A program made the translations under genes and the position numbers. The notes under the pieces are model-generated. The model did not search any database and was not told the origin of the DNA. It saw only the letters and a program-made list of their open reading frames with translations. Positions 45,472-55,872 of a DNA stretch of 64,000 bases are shown here, piece by piece. Source of the stretch: Hyphomicrobiales bacterium (GTDB taxonomy: Bacteria; Pseudomonadota; Alphaproteobacteria; Rhizobiales; Rhizobiaceae). Position 1 is the stretch's first letter; the number at the start of each line of letters is the position of its first letter. The stretch spans positions 1-64,000 of the forward strand of contig UCIV01000008.1 of the NCBI GenBank assembly GCA_900472575.1, read 5' to 3'.

Positions 45472-47799
45472 TCATTTCACCAGCGCAAGCGGTTCCGCCT
45501 GGGACGCCTCGACGACGGCCAGGGCCGCCATGTTGACGACGCCGCGGGATGTTACGGTCTGCGACAGGATATGCGCCGGTTTGGCTGTGCCGAGCAGGAT
45601 CGGACCGACATGCAGTCCGTCCATCATCGTCCGCACGAGACCGAGCGAAATGCTGGCAGCATCGAGGTTCGGGAAGACCAGAAGATTGGCTTCGCCGGTT
45701 AGTGTGCTGTTCGGCATGGCGCGCTTGCGCAGCGCCTCGTCCAGCGCTGAACCACCCTGCATTTCGCCATCGACTTCGAGTTCCGGCGCATCCTTGCGGA
45801 TGATTTCCAGAGCCGCACGCATCTTGCGGGCGCTTTCCGAATCGCGGGAACCGAAATTCGAATGGCAGATCAGCGCGGCCTTCGGCACGATGCCGAAGCG
45901 GCGAACTTCCTGAGCAGCGAGGATGGTGATTTCGGCAATCTCCTCGGCGGTCGGATTGTAGTTCACGAACGTGTCGGTGAAGAACATCGCGCCGCGCTGG
46001 GAGATCAGGAGGCTGAGGCCGGCATTGGTGCAGGCACCGGCGCGCTTGCCGATGATCTGGTTGACGTCGCGCAGGTGGCGATCATAACGGCCTTCAACGC
46101 CGCAGATCAGCGCATCGGCTTCGCCACGCTTGACCGACAGCGCGCCGATCACGGTGTTGTTGGTACGCACGATCGTGCGAGCGGCTTCCGGATTGATGCC
46201 GTTGCGGCCGACCAGCGCGAAATAATCCTCGACATATTCGCGGTAACGGGGATCGTCTTCCGGATTGACCACGCCGAAATCGACATTCGGGCGGATGCGG
46301 ATGCCGAAACGTTCCAGACGCGCTTCGATGACGGAAGGACGGCCGATCAGGATCGGGCGGGCAATCTCTTCCTCGAGCAGAACCTGGGCCGCGCGCAGTA
46401 CACGCTCGTCTTCGCCTTCGGCAAAGATCACGCGCTTCTTTTCGGATGCCTTGGCTGTCGCGAAGATCGGCTTCATCACAAAGCCGGAGCGCCAGACGAA
46501 ACGGTTCAGCTGGTCGAGATAGGCTTCGAAATCCTGAATCGGACGGGCGGCAACACCGCTTTCGGCAGCTGCACGTGCCACTGCCGGGGCAATGCGCAGG
46601 ATGAGGCGCGGATCGAAGGGCGACGGAATGAGATAGGTCGGGCCGAAGATCGGCGTCTCGCCGGAATAGGCCTTCGCCGCGACATCTGACACTTCTTCAC
46701 GGGCAAGCGCTGCGATGGCCTTGACTGCGGCCATCTTCATTTCCTCGTTGATCGTGCTCGCGCCGCAATCGAGCGCGCCGCGGAAGATATACGGGAAACA
46801 GAGAACGTTGTTCACCTGGTTCGGAAAGTCGGACCGGCCGGTGCAGATCATTGCGTCCGGACGCGCCTGACGGGCGAGTTCCGGCATGATTTCCGGCGTC
46901 GGATTGGCAAGCGCCATGATCAGCGGCTTTTCTGCCATGCGCACAAGCAGTTCCGGCTTCAGCACGCCCGGGGCAGAAAGGCCGAGGAAGACGTCTGCGC
47001 CGTCGATGCTGTCGGCGAGAACGCGATTGTCGCTCTTCTGCACATAGACCGACTTCCATTCGTCCATCAGCTCGGTACGGCCTTCATAAACGAGGCCTTC
47101 GATGTCGTGGACCCAGATATTCTCCTTCTTCGCGCCGAGCGAAACGAGAAGATTGAGGCAGGCGAGCGCGGCTGCACCGGCGCCCGACGTGACGATCTTG
47201 ACGTTGGTGATCGACTTGCCGGCCAGTTCCAGGCCATTCAGGATCGCGGCTGCAACGATGATGGCGGTACCGTGCTGGTCGTCATGGAAGACCGGGATGT
47301 TCATCTTCTCGCGCAACCGGCGCTCGACTTCGAAACATTCAGGCGCCTTGATGTCTTCAAGGTTGATGCCGCCGAAAGTCGGCTCCAGTGCGGAAACGGT
47401 CGATACCATCTCGTCGATGCCGGCCGCATCGATCTCGATATCGAACACGTCGATACCGGCGAACTTCTTGAACAGGACGGCCTTGCCTTCCATCACCGGC
47501 TTCGATGCCAGCGGGCCGATATTGCCGAGCCCGAGGACGGCCGTACCATTGGAAATGACCGCAACGAGATTGGCGCGCGCCGTATATTCGGCAGCGGCTT
47601 CCGGATTGTCGCGGATTGCGAGGCAGGGAGCTGCAACACCCGGAGAATAGGCGAGCGCCAGGTCGCGCTGGTTTCCGAGCGGCTTGGTCGCCTGGATTTC
47701 CAGCTTGCCCGGACGCGGATGCCGGTGGAAGAACAGCGCCTGTTCGTCAAGATCCGCACTGCTCGGTGGGGCCGACTTTGATTTATCCTGCGCGTCCAT
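45472..47799 (-). CDS. Malic enzyme fused to a phosphotransacetylase-like domain
   Basis: A 775-residue enzyme turning malate to pyruvate and CO2 with NAD(P)+. The first ~430 residues are the malic enzyme part ([57 protein letters not shown]). From about residue 450 a phosphotransacetylase-like domain follows ([21 protein letters not shown]), thought to be regulatory in rhizobial DME/TME enzymes. The coenzyme preference cannot be read reliably here, so I do not assign dme, tme or maeB. Confidence 0.93.
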   Translation of the reverse strand: MDAQDKSKSAPPSSADLDEQALFFHRHPRPGKLEIQATKPLGNQRDLALAYSPGVAAPCLAIRDNPEAAAEYTARANLVAVISNGTAVLGLGNIGPLASKPVMEGKAVLFKKFAGIDVFDIEIDAAGIDEMVSTVSALEPTFGGINLEDIKAPECFEVERRLREKMNIPVFHDDQHGTAIIVAAAILNGLELAGKSITNVKIVTSGAGAAALACLNLLVSLGAKKENIWVHDIEGLVYEGRTELMDEWKSVYVQKSDNRVLADSIDGADVFLGLSAPGVLKPELLVRMAEKPLIMALANPTPEIMPELARQARPDAMICTGRSDFPNQVNNVLCFPYIFRGALDCGASTINEEMKMAAVKAIAALAREEVSDVAAKAYSGETPIFGPTYLIPSPFDPRLILRIAPAVARAAAESGVAARPIQDFEAYLDQLNRFVWRSGFVMKPIFATAKASEKKRVIFAEGEDERVLRAAQVLLEEEIARPILIGRPSVIEARLERFGIRIRPNVDFGVVNPEDDPRYREYVEDYFALVGRNGINPEAARTIVRTNNTVIGALSVKRGEADALICGVEGRYDRHLRDVNQIIGKRAGACTNAGLSLLISQRGAMFFTDTFVNYNPTAEEIAEITILAAQEVRRFGIVPKAALICHSNFGSRDSESARKMRAALEIIRKDAPELEVDGEMQGGSALDEALRKRAMPNSTLTGEANLLVFPNLDAASISLGLVRTMMDGLHVGPILLGTAKPAHILSQTVTSRGVVNMAALAVVEASQAEPLALVK

Positions 47800-48009
47800 G
47801 CTCGCTCCTGCTTTAGTCTGTTTTTCCCGGTCCGTATGGGAGAATGCGGCCCCTCATTACATCAAACAGCGCCGTGTAACAGCAGCTAATTTGATCGATG
47901 TAAGGAATTCCCAAGGGGCAGCTGTCGCACCGAAAAGACCTCCTGTCATCATCCTGAAACAAGACTCTGGTTTTCAGGCGGCGGGGCTGGCTATGAAAGG
48001 ACGATTTCC

Positions 48010-48825
48010 GTGACAGCGACAGGTGAGACCAGGAATTTCAGGACCTTGTTCATCTCCGACGTGCATCTCGGCTCGAAGGCGGCGCGGACGGAACTCCTGC
48101 TGGATTTTCTCAAATATCATGAAGCGGATACGGTGTTTCTAGTCGGTGACATTGTCGACGGCTGGCGGCTGAAGCGCAGCTGGTTCTGGCCGCAGGGCTG
48201 CAACGACGTGGTTCAGAAGCTGTTGCGCAAGGCGCGCAAGGGCACCCGCATCGTCTATATCCCCGGCAATCACGACGAATTCCTGCGGGATTTTCCGGGC
48301 ACCCATTTCGGCGGCATCGAAGTCGCGGATCGTGCGATCCATGAGATGGCTGACGGCAAGAAATATCTCGTGCTTCACGGCGACGAATTCGACGTGGTCG
48401 TGCGCAACGCTCGCCTTCTCGCCTATCTGGGCGACTGGGCGTATGACGTGGCAATCGCCATCAACGTCGTGCTTGCGGCGGCCCGCCGTCGTCTGGGCAT
48501 GCCTTACTGGTCTTTCTCTGCCTGGGCGAAGCTGCAGGTCAAGCATGCGGTCAATTTCATCGGTGAGTTCCAGAAGGTCGTCGCCGACGAGGCAAGGCGC
48601 AGCAAGGTCGATGGCGTCATCTGCGGCCATATTCACCACGCGGTGATGACCGATATCGACGGCATCCATTACGTCAATACCGGCGACTGGGTGGAAAGCT
48701 GCACGGCAATTGCCGAACATCATGACGGAACGCTTGAACTGATTACCTGGCGCGACATCAAGGTGACAGCCGAGCTGCATGCCCTACCGGCACCGGCGAA
48801 GACGAAGAACATGCAGGCTGCCTGA
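48010..48825 (+). CDS. LpxH-like metallophosphoesterase
   Basis: A 271-residue calcineurin-type phosphoesterase with the metal ligands in order: FISDVHLGSK, LVGDIVDGW, IPGNHDE, VLHGDEFD and CGHIHHA, ending in NTGDWVESC. The spacing matches the UDP-2,3-diacylglucosamine diphosphatase family, which acts in lipid A synthesis. Rhizobia often use LpxI for that step, so the true substrate could differ. Start codon GTG (48010). Single gene facing away from the malic enzyme. Confidence 0.88.
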   Translation: MTATGETRNFRTLFISDVHLGSKAARTELLLDFLKYHEADTVFLVGDIVDGWRLKRSWFWPQGCNDVVQKLLRKARKGTRIVYIPGNHDEFLRDFPGTHFGGIEVADRAIHEMADGKKYLVLHGDEFDVVVRNARLLAYLGDWAYDVAIAINVVLAAARRRLGMPYWSFSAWAKLQVKHAVNFIGEFQKVVADEARRSKVDGVICGHIHHAVMTDIDGIHYVNTGDWVESCTAIAEHHDGTLELITWRDIKVTAELHALPAPAKTKNMQAA

Positions 48826-48940
48826 CCTGACGAAATCTTCACGACCGATACACTTTGTTTTCGCATAAAACGTGTAATCCGGTTTTCATTGCAAACGGCG
48901 GTGATAGTCTTCGCAGACTTTCATCGCCGTTTGTGATTCC

Positions 48941-50131
48941 GTGAACATTTCTGCAAAATCGTCTGCGGCTCCGCCGCAGTTCCAGCTTCGCTGCTCGCTC
49001 GCCTATGCCGCACCGATGTCGCTCAACGGCATTCTCGTGCCTTACTTGCCCGTGTGGCTGCATGGCCTGAATTTCAGCGCAATGCAGATCGGCGCGATCC
49101 TCGCGGCCCAGGTGGTGTTTCGCGTTTTTGTCGCCATGGGGACGGGCTCTCTCAGTGCCCGTGCTCGAGATCCGCGCCATATCCTCGCCTGGTCAGCGGC
49201 GACGTCGATAGTCTCCGTTCTCGGTCTGCTGGTCAGCGGCGATTTCTGGGTCGTGCTTGCCGCCGTGGCAGTACAGGCAGCGTTGTTTGCCCCCTATACG
49301 CCGATCGTTGAATCGATCTCTATCTCCGGCGTCAAGCGCTGGGGATTTCACTACGGGAAGATGCGGGTCTGGGGATCGGTTGGTTTTGTCGTGACGACGC
49401 TGGTCGCCGGAAGCCTTTCGAGCGCAATCGGCAATATCGCGATCCCGCTGATGCTGGTTGCGGTGCTTCTGACTTCATTTGCCGTTGCCTTCATCGCGCC
49501 TCGGCTTGACCAGACGATCAGCAGGCGCACAGTGGAACCGTCTCCGAGGACATTACGCCGTCCACTCGGTGCTTCCGTCCATCTCCTGCTGATCGGTGCA
49601 TCGCTCATCCAGTCGAGCCACGGGATGTTTTACGGTTTCAGCACGATCCAGTGGCAGGGCATGGGCTTTTCGAATGCCGTGATCTCCGCGCTCTGGTGCA
49701 TTGGCGTGATTGCCGAAATCGGCATTTTTTTCATCTCCGGCGGCCTTGCAAGACGCCTCACGCCCTTGGGGTTGCTGCGTTTCGGTTGCCTGATGGCGAT
49801 CCTGCGCTGGGTGTTCTTTCCGTTCGGCTCGGATGTCTGGTATTACGGGATCCTGCAGATTTTCCACGCTTTCAGCTTCGCCTGTGTTCACCTGGGGCTG
49901 CAATACCGTCTGTCGGAAATGGTTGCAGAGGATCAGCAGGCATCGGCGCAGGGCGTCTATGTCGCCTATAACGGTGCATTCCTGGCGATCTCGACGCTGC
50001 TTGCCGGCGTCATCTACCGGCAACTGGAGATTTACGGCTATTTCGTCATGGCTATTCTGGCTGTGATAGGACTTGTCGTGCTGGCGCTTGCGACCCGTTC
50101 TCAGCCCCAGAGTTCGGGCAGCGGCGGATAG
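48941..50131 (+). CDS. MFS transporter (HcaT/LacY-like MFS_1 branch)
   Basis: A 396-residue, twelve-helix transporter. GILVPYLPVWLHGLNFSAMQIGAIL and VESISISGVKRWGFHYGKMRVWGSVGFV are like the phenylpropionate permease HcaT branch, including the RxWGSxGF motif. The ligand is unknown. Start is GTG 48941. The last 31 bases overlap the 3' end of the convergent dgcA gene. Confidence 0.88.
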   Translation: MNISAKSSAAPPQFQLRCSLAYAAPMSLNGILVPYLPVWLHGLNFSAMQIGAILAAQVVFRVFVAMGTGSLSARARDPRHILAWSAATSIVSVLGLLVSGDFWVVLAAVAVQAALFAPYTPIVESISISGVKRWGFHYGKMRVWGSVGFVVTTLVAGSLSSAIGNIAIPLMLVAVLLTSFAVAFIAPRLDQTISRRTVEPSPRTLRRPLGASVHLLLIGASLIQSSHGMFYGFSTIQWQGMGFSNAVISALWCIGVIAEIGIFFISGGLARRLTPLGLLRFGCLMAILRWVFFPFGSDVWYYGILQIFHAFSFACVHLGLQYRLSEMVAEDQQASAQGVYVAYNGAFLAISTLLAGVIYRQLEIYGYFVMAILAVIGLVVLALATRSQPQSSGSGG

Positions 50132-51084
50132 ACGAGCGAGCCCTCATAACGAAGCCCGCCCGGACGGTCGCGGGCAAGAAGCAGTGGTCCGTCGAGATCG
50201 GCATAGTCTGTATCCTGCGCCAGAAGCACTGCGGGTGCCATGGCAAGCGATGTTCCAACCATGCAGCCGACCATGATCTGAAACCCCAACCGTTGGGCTT
50301 CCGCCTTCATCACCAGCGCTTCCGTCAGTCCGCCGGTCTTGTCGAGTTTGATGTTTACTGCGTCATACCGGTCGCGCAGGGAGGATAGATCGGCAGTCGA
50401 GTGGACGCTCTCGTCGGCGCAGATCGGTACGAGCCGCTTTATCCGAGAAAGCATCTCGTCCTTGCCGGCGGGAAGCGGCTGCTCGATCAGTGATATGTCC
50501 AACTCGGCGGCAATGGTCAGATGCCGCTCTATGTTATCCCCGGTCCAGCCCTCATTGGCATCGACGATGATCCGCGCATCCGGGGCCGAATCGCGCACGG
50601 CTCGCAACCTCGATTCGTCGTCCGCCGTGCCGAGCTTTATCTTCAGGAGCGGTCGTTCGCGGTTCCTCCTGGCATCCGCACCCATCGCCGCCGCATCCGA
50701 TAGCGATAATGTGAAGGCGGTGACGATCGGATCCTGACCTGTTGCGCCGATCGATGCTGCGACGCTGCGGCCCGATTGCTTCGCTTCGAGGTCCCACAAA
50801 GCACAGTCAACGGCGTTGCGGGCAGCGCCGGGTTTCATCGCAGATTGCAGTTCATTCCGCGTCAGCCCAGCCTCGATCGCCTTTGAAACCGCCAGTATAT
50901 CGGCCATCACACCGTCCATCGTCTCGCCGTAACGGCGATAGGGAACACATTCGCCGCGGCCGGAAACTCCGTCTTTCGAAATGGTGCAGACGATGACATC
51001 CGCCTCGGTCTTTGACCCGCGCGAAATGGTGAATGTGCCTGCGATCGGGAAAGCCTCGATTGTTGCTTCAAGGTGACGGGGCAT
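50101..51084 (-). CDS. dgcA: Enolase-superfamily dipeptide epimerase / N-acetyl-D-Glu racemase (DgcA type)
   Basis: A 327-residue enolase-superfamily protein of the muconate-lactonizing group. The KxK base is in LLKIKLG, metal ligands are in RIIVDANEGW, LIEQPLP and ICADESVH, and the second lysine in NIKLDKTGG. This set fits L-Ala-D/L-Glu epimerases; related rhizobial proteins are named DgcA. It could recycle murein peptides or handle acyl-glutamates. Start at 51084 (MPRHLEATIE). Convergent overlap of 31 bp with the MFS gene. Confidence 0.88.
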   Translation of the reverse strand: MPRHLEATIEAFPIAGTFTISRGSKTEADVIVCTISKDGVSGRGECVPYRRYGETMDGVMADILAVSKAIEAGLTRNELQSAMKPGAARNAVDCALWDLEAKQSGRSVAASIGATGQDPIVTAFTLSLSDAAAMGADARRNRERPLLKIKLGTADDESRLRAVRDSAPDARIIVDANEGWTGDNIERHLTIAAELDISLIEQPLPAGKDEMLSRIKRLVPICADESVHSTADLSSLRDRYDAVNIKLDKTGGLTEALVMKAEAQRLGFQIMVGCMVGTSLAMAPAVLLAQDTDYADLDGPLLLARDRPGGLRYEGSLVYPPLPELWG

Positions 51085-51196
51085 GGTTTTAAGCGTCCTG
51101 TTGTGGCAAATCCGGCCGATGCGGCTATATTGCGTTTTCCCGAAGCGCAATCAATGCATTGCGGCAGAGACCATTTGAAGCGAGCACCCGCACCCC

Positions 51197-52339
51197 GTGA
51201 GTTCCAATCTGGCAAAAATCAATAGTGAAGCCTTGCCGGATGGCGGTGAACGGTATGTTCTGACGGGCGATTGGCGCAATCATTCCGTGGCCCCGGTGCT
51301 CAAGGATCTCGACCAGTTCGAGAAGCCCGGAGGACAGGGCAAGGTCGAAATCGACCTCTCCGGCATCTCCGAAATCGACACTGCAGGCGCCTGGCTGATT
51401 CGTCGTCTGATGACGGCGAAAAGGGGCGAGGGGCGAGAGGCATCGCTTTCCGGAGGCAATGGCACGATCGAGGAACTGATCGGTGCGCTGCCCGAGACAA
51501 CACCTGCGCCGCCTGCTCCCGCCGCCGACAAGCGCAGCTTTTTCGAGCGCGTTTTCACGCCGCCCGGAAAGCTTGTCTATGAAGTCGGCCGCGATTTTTA
51601 CGCCGCGATGAACATTCTCGGCTCGGCGGTCCGTGGCGCCCAGCTTAAATTCGGTCGCGGCGCCGGTGTCTCTCCGGCTTCCGTTGTTACCCATATCGAC
51701 CGCATGGGCGTACGCGCCGTGCCGATCATCGTGCTGATGTCTTTCCTGATCGGCGCGATCATCGCGCAGCAGGGCGCCTTCCAGCTGCGCTATTTCGGGG
51801 CGGAAATCTTCGTCGTCGATCTTGTCGGTATCCTGCAGCTTCGCGAAATCGGAGTGCTTTTGACTGCAATCATGATCGCCGGCCGCTCAGGCAGTGCGAT
51901 CACGGCCGAAATCGGCTCGATGAAGATGCGTGAGGAGATCGATGCGCTGACCGTGATCGGCCTCAATCCGATCGGCGTTCTCATTTTTCCGCGTCTCGTG
52001 GCGCTGACCATCGCGCTGCCGCTGCTGACCATCATCGCCAATTTTGCCGCTCTTTATGGTGCGGCGATCGTCGCGCTGCTCTATTCCGGTATTACCTTCG
52101 ACACTTATCTTTCTCGCCTGCATGAGGCGATCGACCATACCTCGATCGCGTCGGGCATGATCAAGGCGCCGTTCATGGCGCTGGCCATCGGTATCGTTGC
52201 TGCTGTCGAGGGCATGAAGGTCGGCGGCAGCGCTGAATCTCTTGGCCAGCATGTCACCGCATCGGTCGTCAAAGCCATCTTCGCCGTCATTCTCATCGAT
52301 GCGCTTTTTGCCATCTTCTACTCCGCGATCGATTTCTAA
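51197..52339 (+). CDS. MlaE-family ABC permease with N-terminal STAS domain
   Basis: A 380-residue inner-membrane permease of the Mla/MCE lipid transport system. Residues 1-~105 are a STAS domain (VEIDLSGISEIDTAGAWLIRRL), which in E. coli is a separate protein, MlaB. The MlaE part has about five helices with LREIGVLLTAIMIAGRSGSAITAEIGSMKMREEIDAL, the family signature. First gene of a four-gene operon (permease, ATPase, MCE protein, lipoprotein). Start codon GTG at 51197. Confidence 0.93.
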   Translation: MSSNLAKINSEALPDGGERYVLTGDWRNHSVAPVLKDLDQFEKPGGQGKVEIDLSGISEIDTAGAWLIRRLMTAKRGEGREASLSGGNGTIEELIGALPETTPAPPAPAADKRSFFERVFTPPGKLVYEVGRDFYAAMNILGSAVRGAQLKFGRGAGVSPASVVTHIDRMGVRAVPIIVLMSFLIGAIIAQQGAFQLRYFGAEIFVVDLVGILQLREIGVLLTAIMIAGRSGSAITAEIGSMKMREEIDALTVIGLNPIGVLIFPRLVALTIALPLLTIIANFAALYGAAIVALLYSGITFDTYLSRLHEAIDHTSIASGMIKAPFMALAIGIVAAVEGMKVGGSAESLGQHVTASVVKAIFAVILIDALFAIFYSAIDF

Positions 52340-52344
52340 GGGGC

Positions 52345-53199
52345 ATGGATTTGTCAGACCAGCAGCAGACCATGGAGAGGACAGCAAAGGACGACCGGCG
52401 GGTCGTACTTTCCGTGCGGGATCTGACCGTCGGCTTCGGCGACAAGATCGTGCTCGACAATCTCAACCTCGATATCTATCGCGGCGAAATTCTCGGCTTC
52501 GTTGGAGCATCCGGTACCGGCAAGTCGGTGCTGATGCGCACCGTGCTGCGCCTTCTCCCGCACCGCTCCGGCACGATCGAAATCCTGGGCGCCAATTACG
52601 AGGAGGCGTCGGACGAGGAGCGTATGGCGCTCGACACCCGGCTGGGCGTGCTTTTCCAGCACGGCGCACTGTTTTCTGCTCTGACGGTGAAGGAAAACAT
52701 CCAGCTGCCGATGCGGGAATATCTCGATCTTCCGCAGTCGCTGATGGATGAGCTCGCCTACGTGAAGCTCGAAATGGTTGGTCTGCCGCCAGATGCTGCA
52801 GACAAGTATCCGTCGGAGCTTTCCGGCGGCATGATCAAGCGTGCAGCACTTGCACGCGCTCTGGCGCTCGATCCCGATCTCGTCTTCCTTGACGAACCGA
52901 CATCGGGTCTCGATCCGATTGGTGCCGCTGATTTCGACGCGCTGATCGCCAAGCTTCGCGACACGCTCGGCCTGACCGTCTATATGGTCACCCACGATCT
53001 GGACAGCCTGTTTTCGGTCTGTGACCGTATTGCCGTGCTCGGACAGAAACGGGTATTGGTGGAAGGTACGCTGCAGGATATGTTCGAGTTCGATGATCCG
53101 TGGGTCCAGTCCTATTTCCGCGGCAAGCGTGCGCGCACCGTCGTGACCAATGAAAACCAGCCGCCGGCAGACGCAGGCCCGACAGACGCAGGGAAGTGA
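52345..53199 (+). CDS. ABC ATPase of the Mla lipid transport system (MlaF)
   Basis: A 284-residue ABC ATPase: Walker A GASGTGKS, Q-loop LFQHGALF, signature LSGGM, Walker B LVFLDEPTSGLDPIG, H-loop VTHDL. LFQHGALFSALTVKENIQLPMREY is characteristic of MlaF/Ttg2A. It powers phospholipid movement through the MlaE permease encoded five bases upstream. Its stop overlaps the open frame of the MCE gene. Confidence 0.95.
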   Translation: MDLSDQQQTMERTAKDDRRVVLSVRDLTVGFGDKIVLDNLNLDIYRGEILGFVGASGTGKSVLMRTVLRLLPHRSGTIEILGANYEEASDEERMALDTRLGVLFQHGALFSALTVKENIQLPMREYLDLPQSLMDELAYVKLEMVGLPPDAADKYPSELSGGMIKRAALARALALDPDLVFLDEPTSGLDPIGAADFDALIAKLRDTLGLTVYMVTHDLDSLFSVCDRIAVLGQKRVLVEGTLQDMFEFDDPWVQSYFRGKRARTVVTNENQPPADAGPTDAGK

Positions 53200-53207
53200 T
53201 CCAACCC

Positions 53208-54578
53208 ATGGAAACCAAAGCAAATTACGCCCTGGTGGGTTTCTTCACACTGCTGGTCATCGCGGCCGCCTTCGGTTTCGTCTACTGGATGGCGCAATCC
53301 GGTCGCGGCGGGCCTATGGCCGAGCTTGCGATTCGCATTCCCGGCTCTGCAAACGGTCTTTCGGTCGGATCTCCGGTGCGTTTCAACGGTATTGCGGTCG
53401 GTTCTGTGCGCGGCCTGACGATCGATCCGGACGATCCGCGTTATTCGATCGCCTTTACCGAAGTGCGCGCCGATGCGCCGGTCTACCAGTCTACGAAGGC
53501 GGTGCTGGAAGTGCAGGGCCTGACGGGTGCTGCCTATATCGAGCTTTCCGGCGGCGCCAAGGGCGAGGAAAACATCCTTCAGAAGTCGATGGAGGCGGGG
53601 CGACCCGCCGTGCTGATCGCAGACCAGTCGAGCGTGACAAACCTTCTGGCAACGGCCGACAAGATTCTTGAGCGAGCTGATCAGGCAATCGGCGACATCC
53701 AGGGATTCGTCGGTGATGCGCGTGGGCCATTGACGCAAACGATCCGCAACGTCGAGACGTTTACGGCCGCGCTCAGCAACAATTCCGGCAATATCGACGA
53801 GTTTTTGCACAGCCTTTCGACCCTGTCTGCGACCGTCGATCGTGTGTCCGGCACGCTCAATTCGACGCTTGAGGCGGCCGACCAGCTGGTCCGCGCAATC
53901 GATGCCGAACGCATCAACCAGATCGTCGGCAATACCGAGCGGGTGACGCGCAACGTCGCCAATGCGTCCGACAATTTCGGCCCGCTCGTCGAGACCGTAA
54001 GGACGGCAGCGACGAGCTTTGCGCAGGTCGGCAACGACGCACAGGGGGTTCTGTCACGGGCTGACAGCCTGCTTGCGGCTGTCGATCCGAGCCAGGTGGG
54101 TACGGCGATCCAGAACATCTCGGCAGCCTCTGAAGATGCCCGCCAGACGCTGGCTTCAGCTCGCAGCGTGGTCGACGATGTTTCGCACCGCTCAGAAGAC
54201 ATCAACAAGGCGATCACCGATTTCACCGAACTGGCGACCAAGCTCAACAACGCGTCCAGCCGCGTCGATGGCATCCTCGCCAAGGTTGATGGCCTCGTGT
54301 CGAGCGACGACTCGCAAGGCCTGTTTGCCGAGGCACGCAAGACGCTCGAATCCTTCCGCACCGTGGCTGACAACATCAATGCGCGCGTGGGGCCTATTGC
54401 GGATAACCTGCAGCGTTTTTCGTCTAGCGGCCTCGGTGACGTGAAGGCTCTCGTGGATGATACGCGCCGTACGGTGAATTCGCTCAACCAGACCATCACC
54501 AATTTTGATCAGAATCCGCAACGGCTTATCTTCGGCGGCGAGACCGTCAAGGAATATGACGGCAGAACGAGACGCTAA
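53208..54578 (+). CDS. MCE-domain lipid-binding protein (MlaD family)
   Basis: A 456-residue membrane-anchored periplasmic protein: one N-terminal helix (YALVGFFTLLVIAAAFGFVYWM), an MCE domain (GSANGLSVGSPVRFNGIAVGSV, LEVQGLTGAAYIELSGG), then about 300 residues of predicted helix with Asn/Ser-rich repeats (NISAASEDARQTLASARSVVDDV), much longer than E. coli MlaD. A long helical needle could span part of the periplasm. The ATG at 53208 is chosen; a GTG in frame at 53196 is possible. Confidence 0.93.
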   Translation: METKANYALVGFFTLLVIAAAFGFVYWMAQSGRGGPMAELAIRIPGSANGLSVGSPVRFNGIAVGSVRGLTIDPDDPRYSIAFTEVRADAPVYQSTKAVLEVQGLTGAAYIELSGGAKGEENILQKSMEAGRPAVLIADQSSVTNLLATADKILERADQAIGDIQGFVGDARGPLTQTIRNVETFTAALSNNSGNIDEFLHSLSTLSATVDRVSGTLNSTLEAADQLVRAIDAERINQIVGNTERVTRNVANASDNFGPLVETVRTAATSFAQVGNDAQGVLSRADSLLAAVDPSQVGTAIQNISAASEDARQTLASARSVVDDVSHRSEDINKAITDFTELATKLNNASSRVDGILAKVDGLVSSDDSQGLFAEARKTLESFRTVADNINARVGPIADNLQRFSSSGLGDVKALVDDTRRTVNSLNQTITNFDQNPQRLIFGGETVKEYDGRTRR

Positions 54579-54604
54579 GGCAAAAGGCCAAGGGTAGGAC
54601 GTTT

Positions 54605-55204
54605 ATGAGTGCATCCAAGTTTCCGCATCGTTCCTTGCTGTTGACCTTGCCGTTGCTGGCCGTCCTGGTCAGCGGTTGCGGCACAAAGGCGAACAACGAC
54701 ACCTTCGATCTGTCGCTGACACCTGCAACCGATGGTCCTTCGGTGAAGAACCGGCAGATCCTCGTACCGGAACCGACTGCGGTAAAAATGCTGGATAGCG
54801 AGCAGGTCGTGGTCCGCGTGTCTCCGTCCGAGGTGCAGTATCTTGCCAATTCCCGCTGGGGTGATCGCCTGCCGCGGCTGGTTCAGTCGAAGCTGGTCGA
54901 GGCTTTTGAAAACTCAGGCCGAGTCGGCGGCGTCGGCAAACCGGGGCAGGGGCTCGCGATCGATTACCAGGTCGTCACCGACATCCGGGCTTTCGAGGTT
55001 ACGACCGGTGGCAGCCGAGTTGCCAATGTCGAGATTTCAGCAAAGATTCTCAACGATAGAAATGGCAGCGTCCGTGCGCAGTCAGTGTTCAAGGGAAGCT
55101 CGCCGGTTCGCGGGACAGAGAATAGCGACTTTATCGAAGCGCTTGACCGGGCCTATGCGAAGGTCGGTGGCGAGATCGTCGACTGGGCTTTGAAATCGAT
55201 GTGA
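54605..55204 (+). CDS. ABC-type transport auxiliary lipoprotein (PqiC/DUF330-like)
   Basis: A 199-residue lipoprotein with the lipobox VSGC (signal LLTLPLLAVLVSGC) and the auxiliary-component pattern RQILVPEPTAVKMLDSEQVVVR, VQYLANSRWGDRLPRLVQSKLVEAFENSG and ALDRAYAKVGGEIVDW. Such proteins work with MCE transporters at the outer membrane. Fourth and last gene of the Mla-type operon, 26 bp after the MCE gene. Confidence 0.9.
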   Translation: MSASKFPHRSLLLTLPLLAVLVSGCGTKANNDTFDLSLTPATDGPSVKNRQILVPEPTAVKMLDSEQVVVRVSPSEVQYLANSRWGDRLPRLVQSKLVEAFENSGRVGGVGKPGQGLAIDYQVVTDIRAFEVTTGGSRVANVEISAKILNDRNGSVRAQSVFKGSSPVRGTENSDFIEALDRAYAKVGGEIVDWALKSM

Positions 55205-55264
55205 TTTTGCAGCCGGCGCGGTAAACTTTCCCAGGTCCGAATCGTTCGCGACAATTGGGGAAAG

Positions 55265-55795
55265 ATGCCGATGCTGATTATTCTTGCAGGCTTGCCCGGT
55301 AGCGGAAAGACGACCCTCGCAAAAGCTTTGGCGCGCCGTCTTGGCGCCGTTCATGTGCGCGTCGACACAATCGAGCAGAATATCCGCAATGCCGGGGTCG
55401 AAGTCGGCCCAGCTGGATATATGGTGGCCTATGGTGTGGCAGAGGATAATCTATCGCTCGGACATATCGTTGTCGCGGATTCGGTGAACAGCCTGACAAT
55501 CACTCGCAGGGCATGGCGGGCCGTCGCGGAACGGCAAGGTGTGCGGGCCTCTGAAATCTGGGTCAAGTGTTCGGACAAGGTCGAACATCGCCATCGTGTC
55601 GAGACACGCGTGAGTGATGTTCCGGGCCTGATCAAGCCAGGCTGGACCTCGACCGAGGCGCGTATTTTCGAGGACTGGGAGACGGAGCCGCTGGTCGTCG
55701 ATACGGCTGGCAAATCGCCGGAGCAGACTGTTGTCGATTTGATCTCGGCATTGCAGATCGATCAGGATTTTATCGCGGCTCAGGAAGAGCCGTAA
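55265..55795 (+). CDS. P-loop kinase-like ATPase (AAA_33 type)
   Basis: A 176-residue small nucleotide kinase fold: Walker A GLPGSGKTT at residues 9-17, an RVDTIEQNIRNAG switch region, and RVETRVSDVPGLIKPGWTSTEARIFEDWE in the lid. It resembles stand-alone AAA_33/zeta-toxin-like kinases, which phosphorylate small molecules or RNA ends; the substrate is unknown. It starts 60 bp after the lipoprotein gene and ends in a strong bidirectional terminator. Confidence 0.8.
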   Translation: MPMLIILAGLPGSGKTTLAKALARRLGAVHVRVDTIEQNIRNAGVEVGPAGYMVAYGVAEDNLSLGHIVVADSVNSLTITRRAWRAVAERQGVRASEIWVKCSDKVEHRHRVETRVSDVPGLIKPGWTSTEARIFEDWETEPLVVDTAGKSPEQTVVDLISALQIDQDFIAAQEEP

Positions 55796-55812
55796 GCCTT
55801 TCCGGCTCTATC

Positions 55813-55850
55813 AAACAAAAGGCCGCCCAGAGAGGCGGCCTTTTTTGTTT
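55813..55850. terminator. Bidirectional terminator
   Basis: A long stem (55813-55827 with 55834-55850) flanked by A-rich left and T-rich right sides, between the kinase gene and the convergent giant coiled-coil gene. It should stop transcription from both sides. Confidence 0.9.
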
Positions 55851-55872
55851 GTCTCGTCGATTATGCTCCGGC

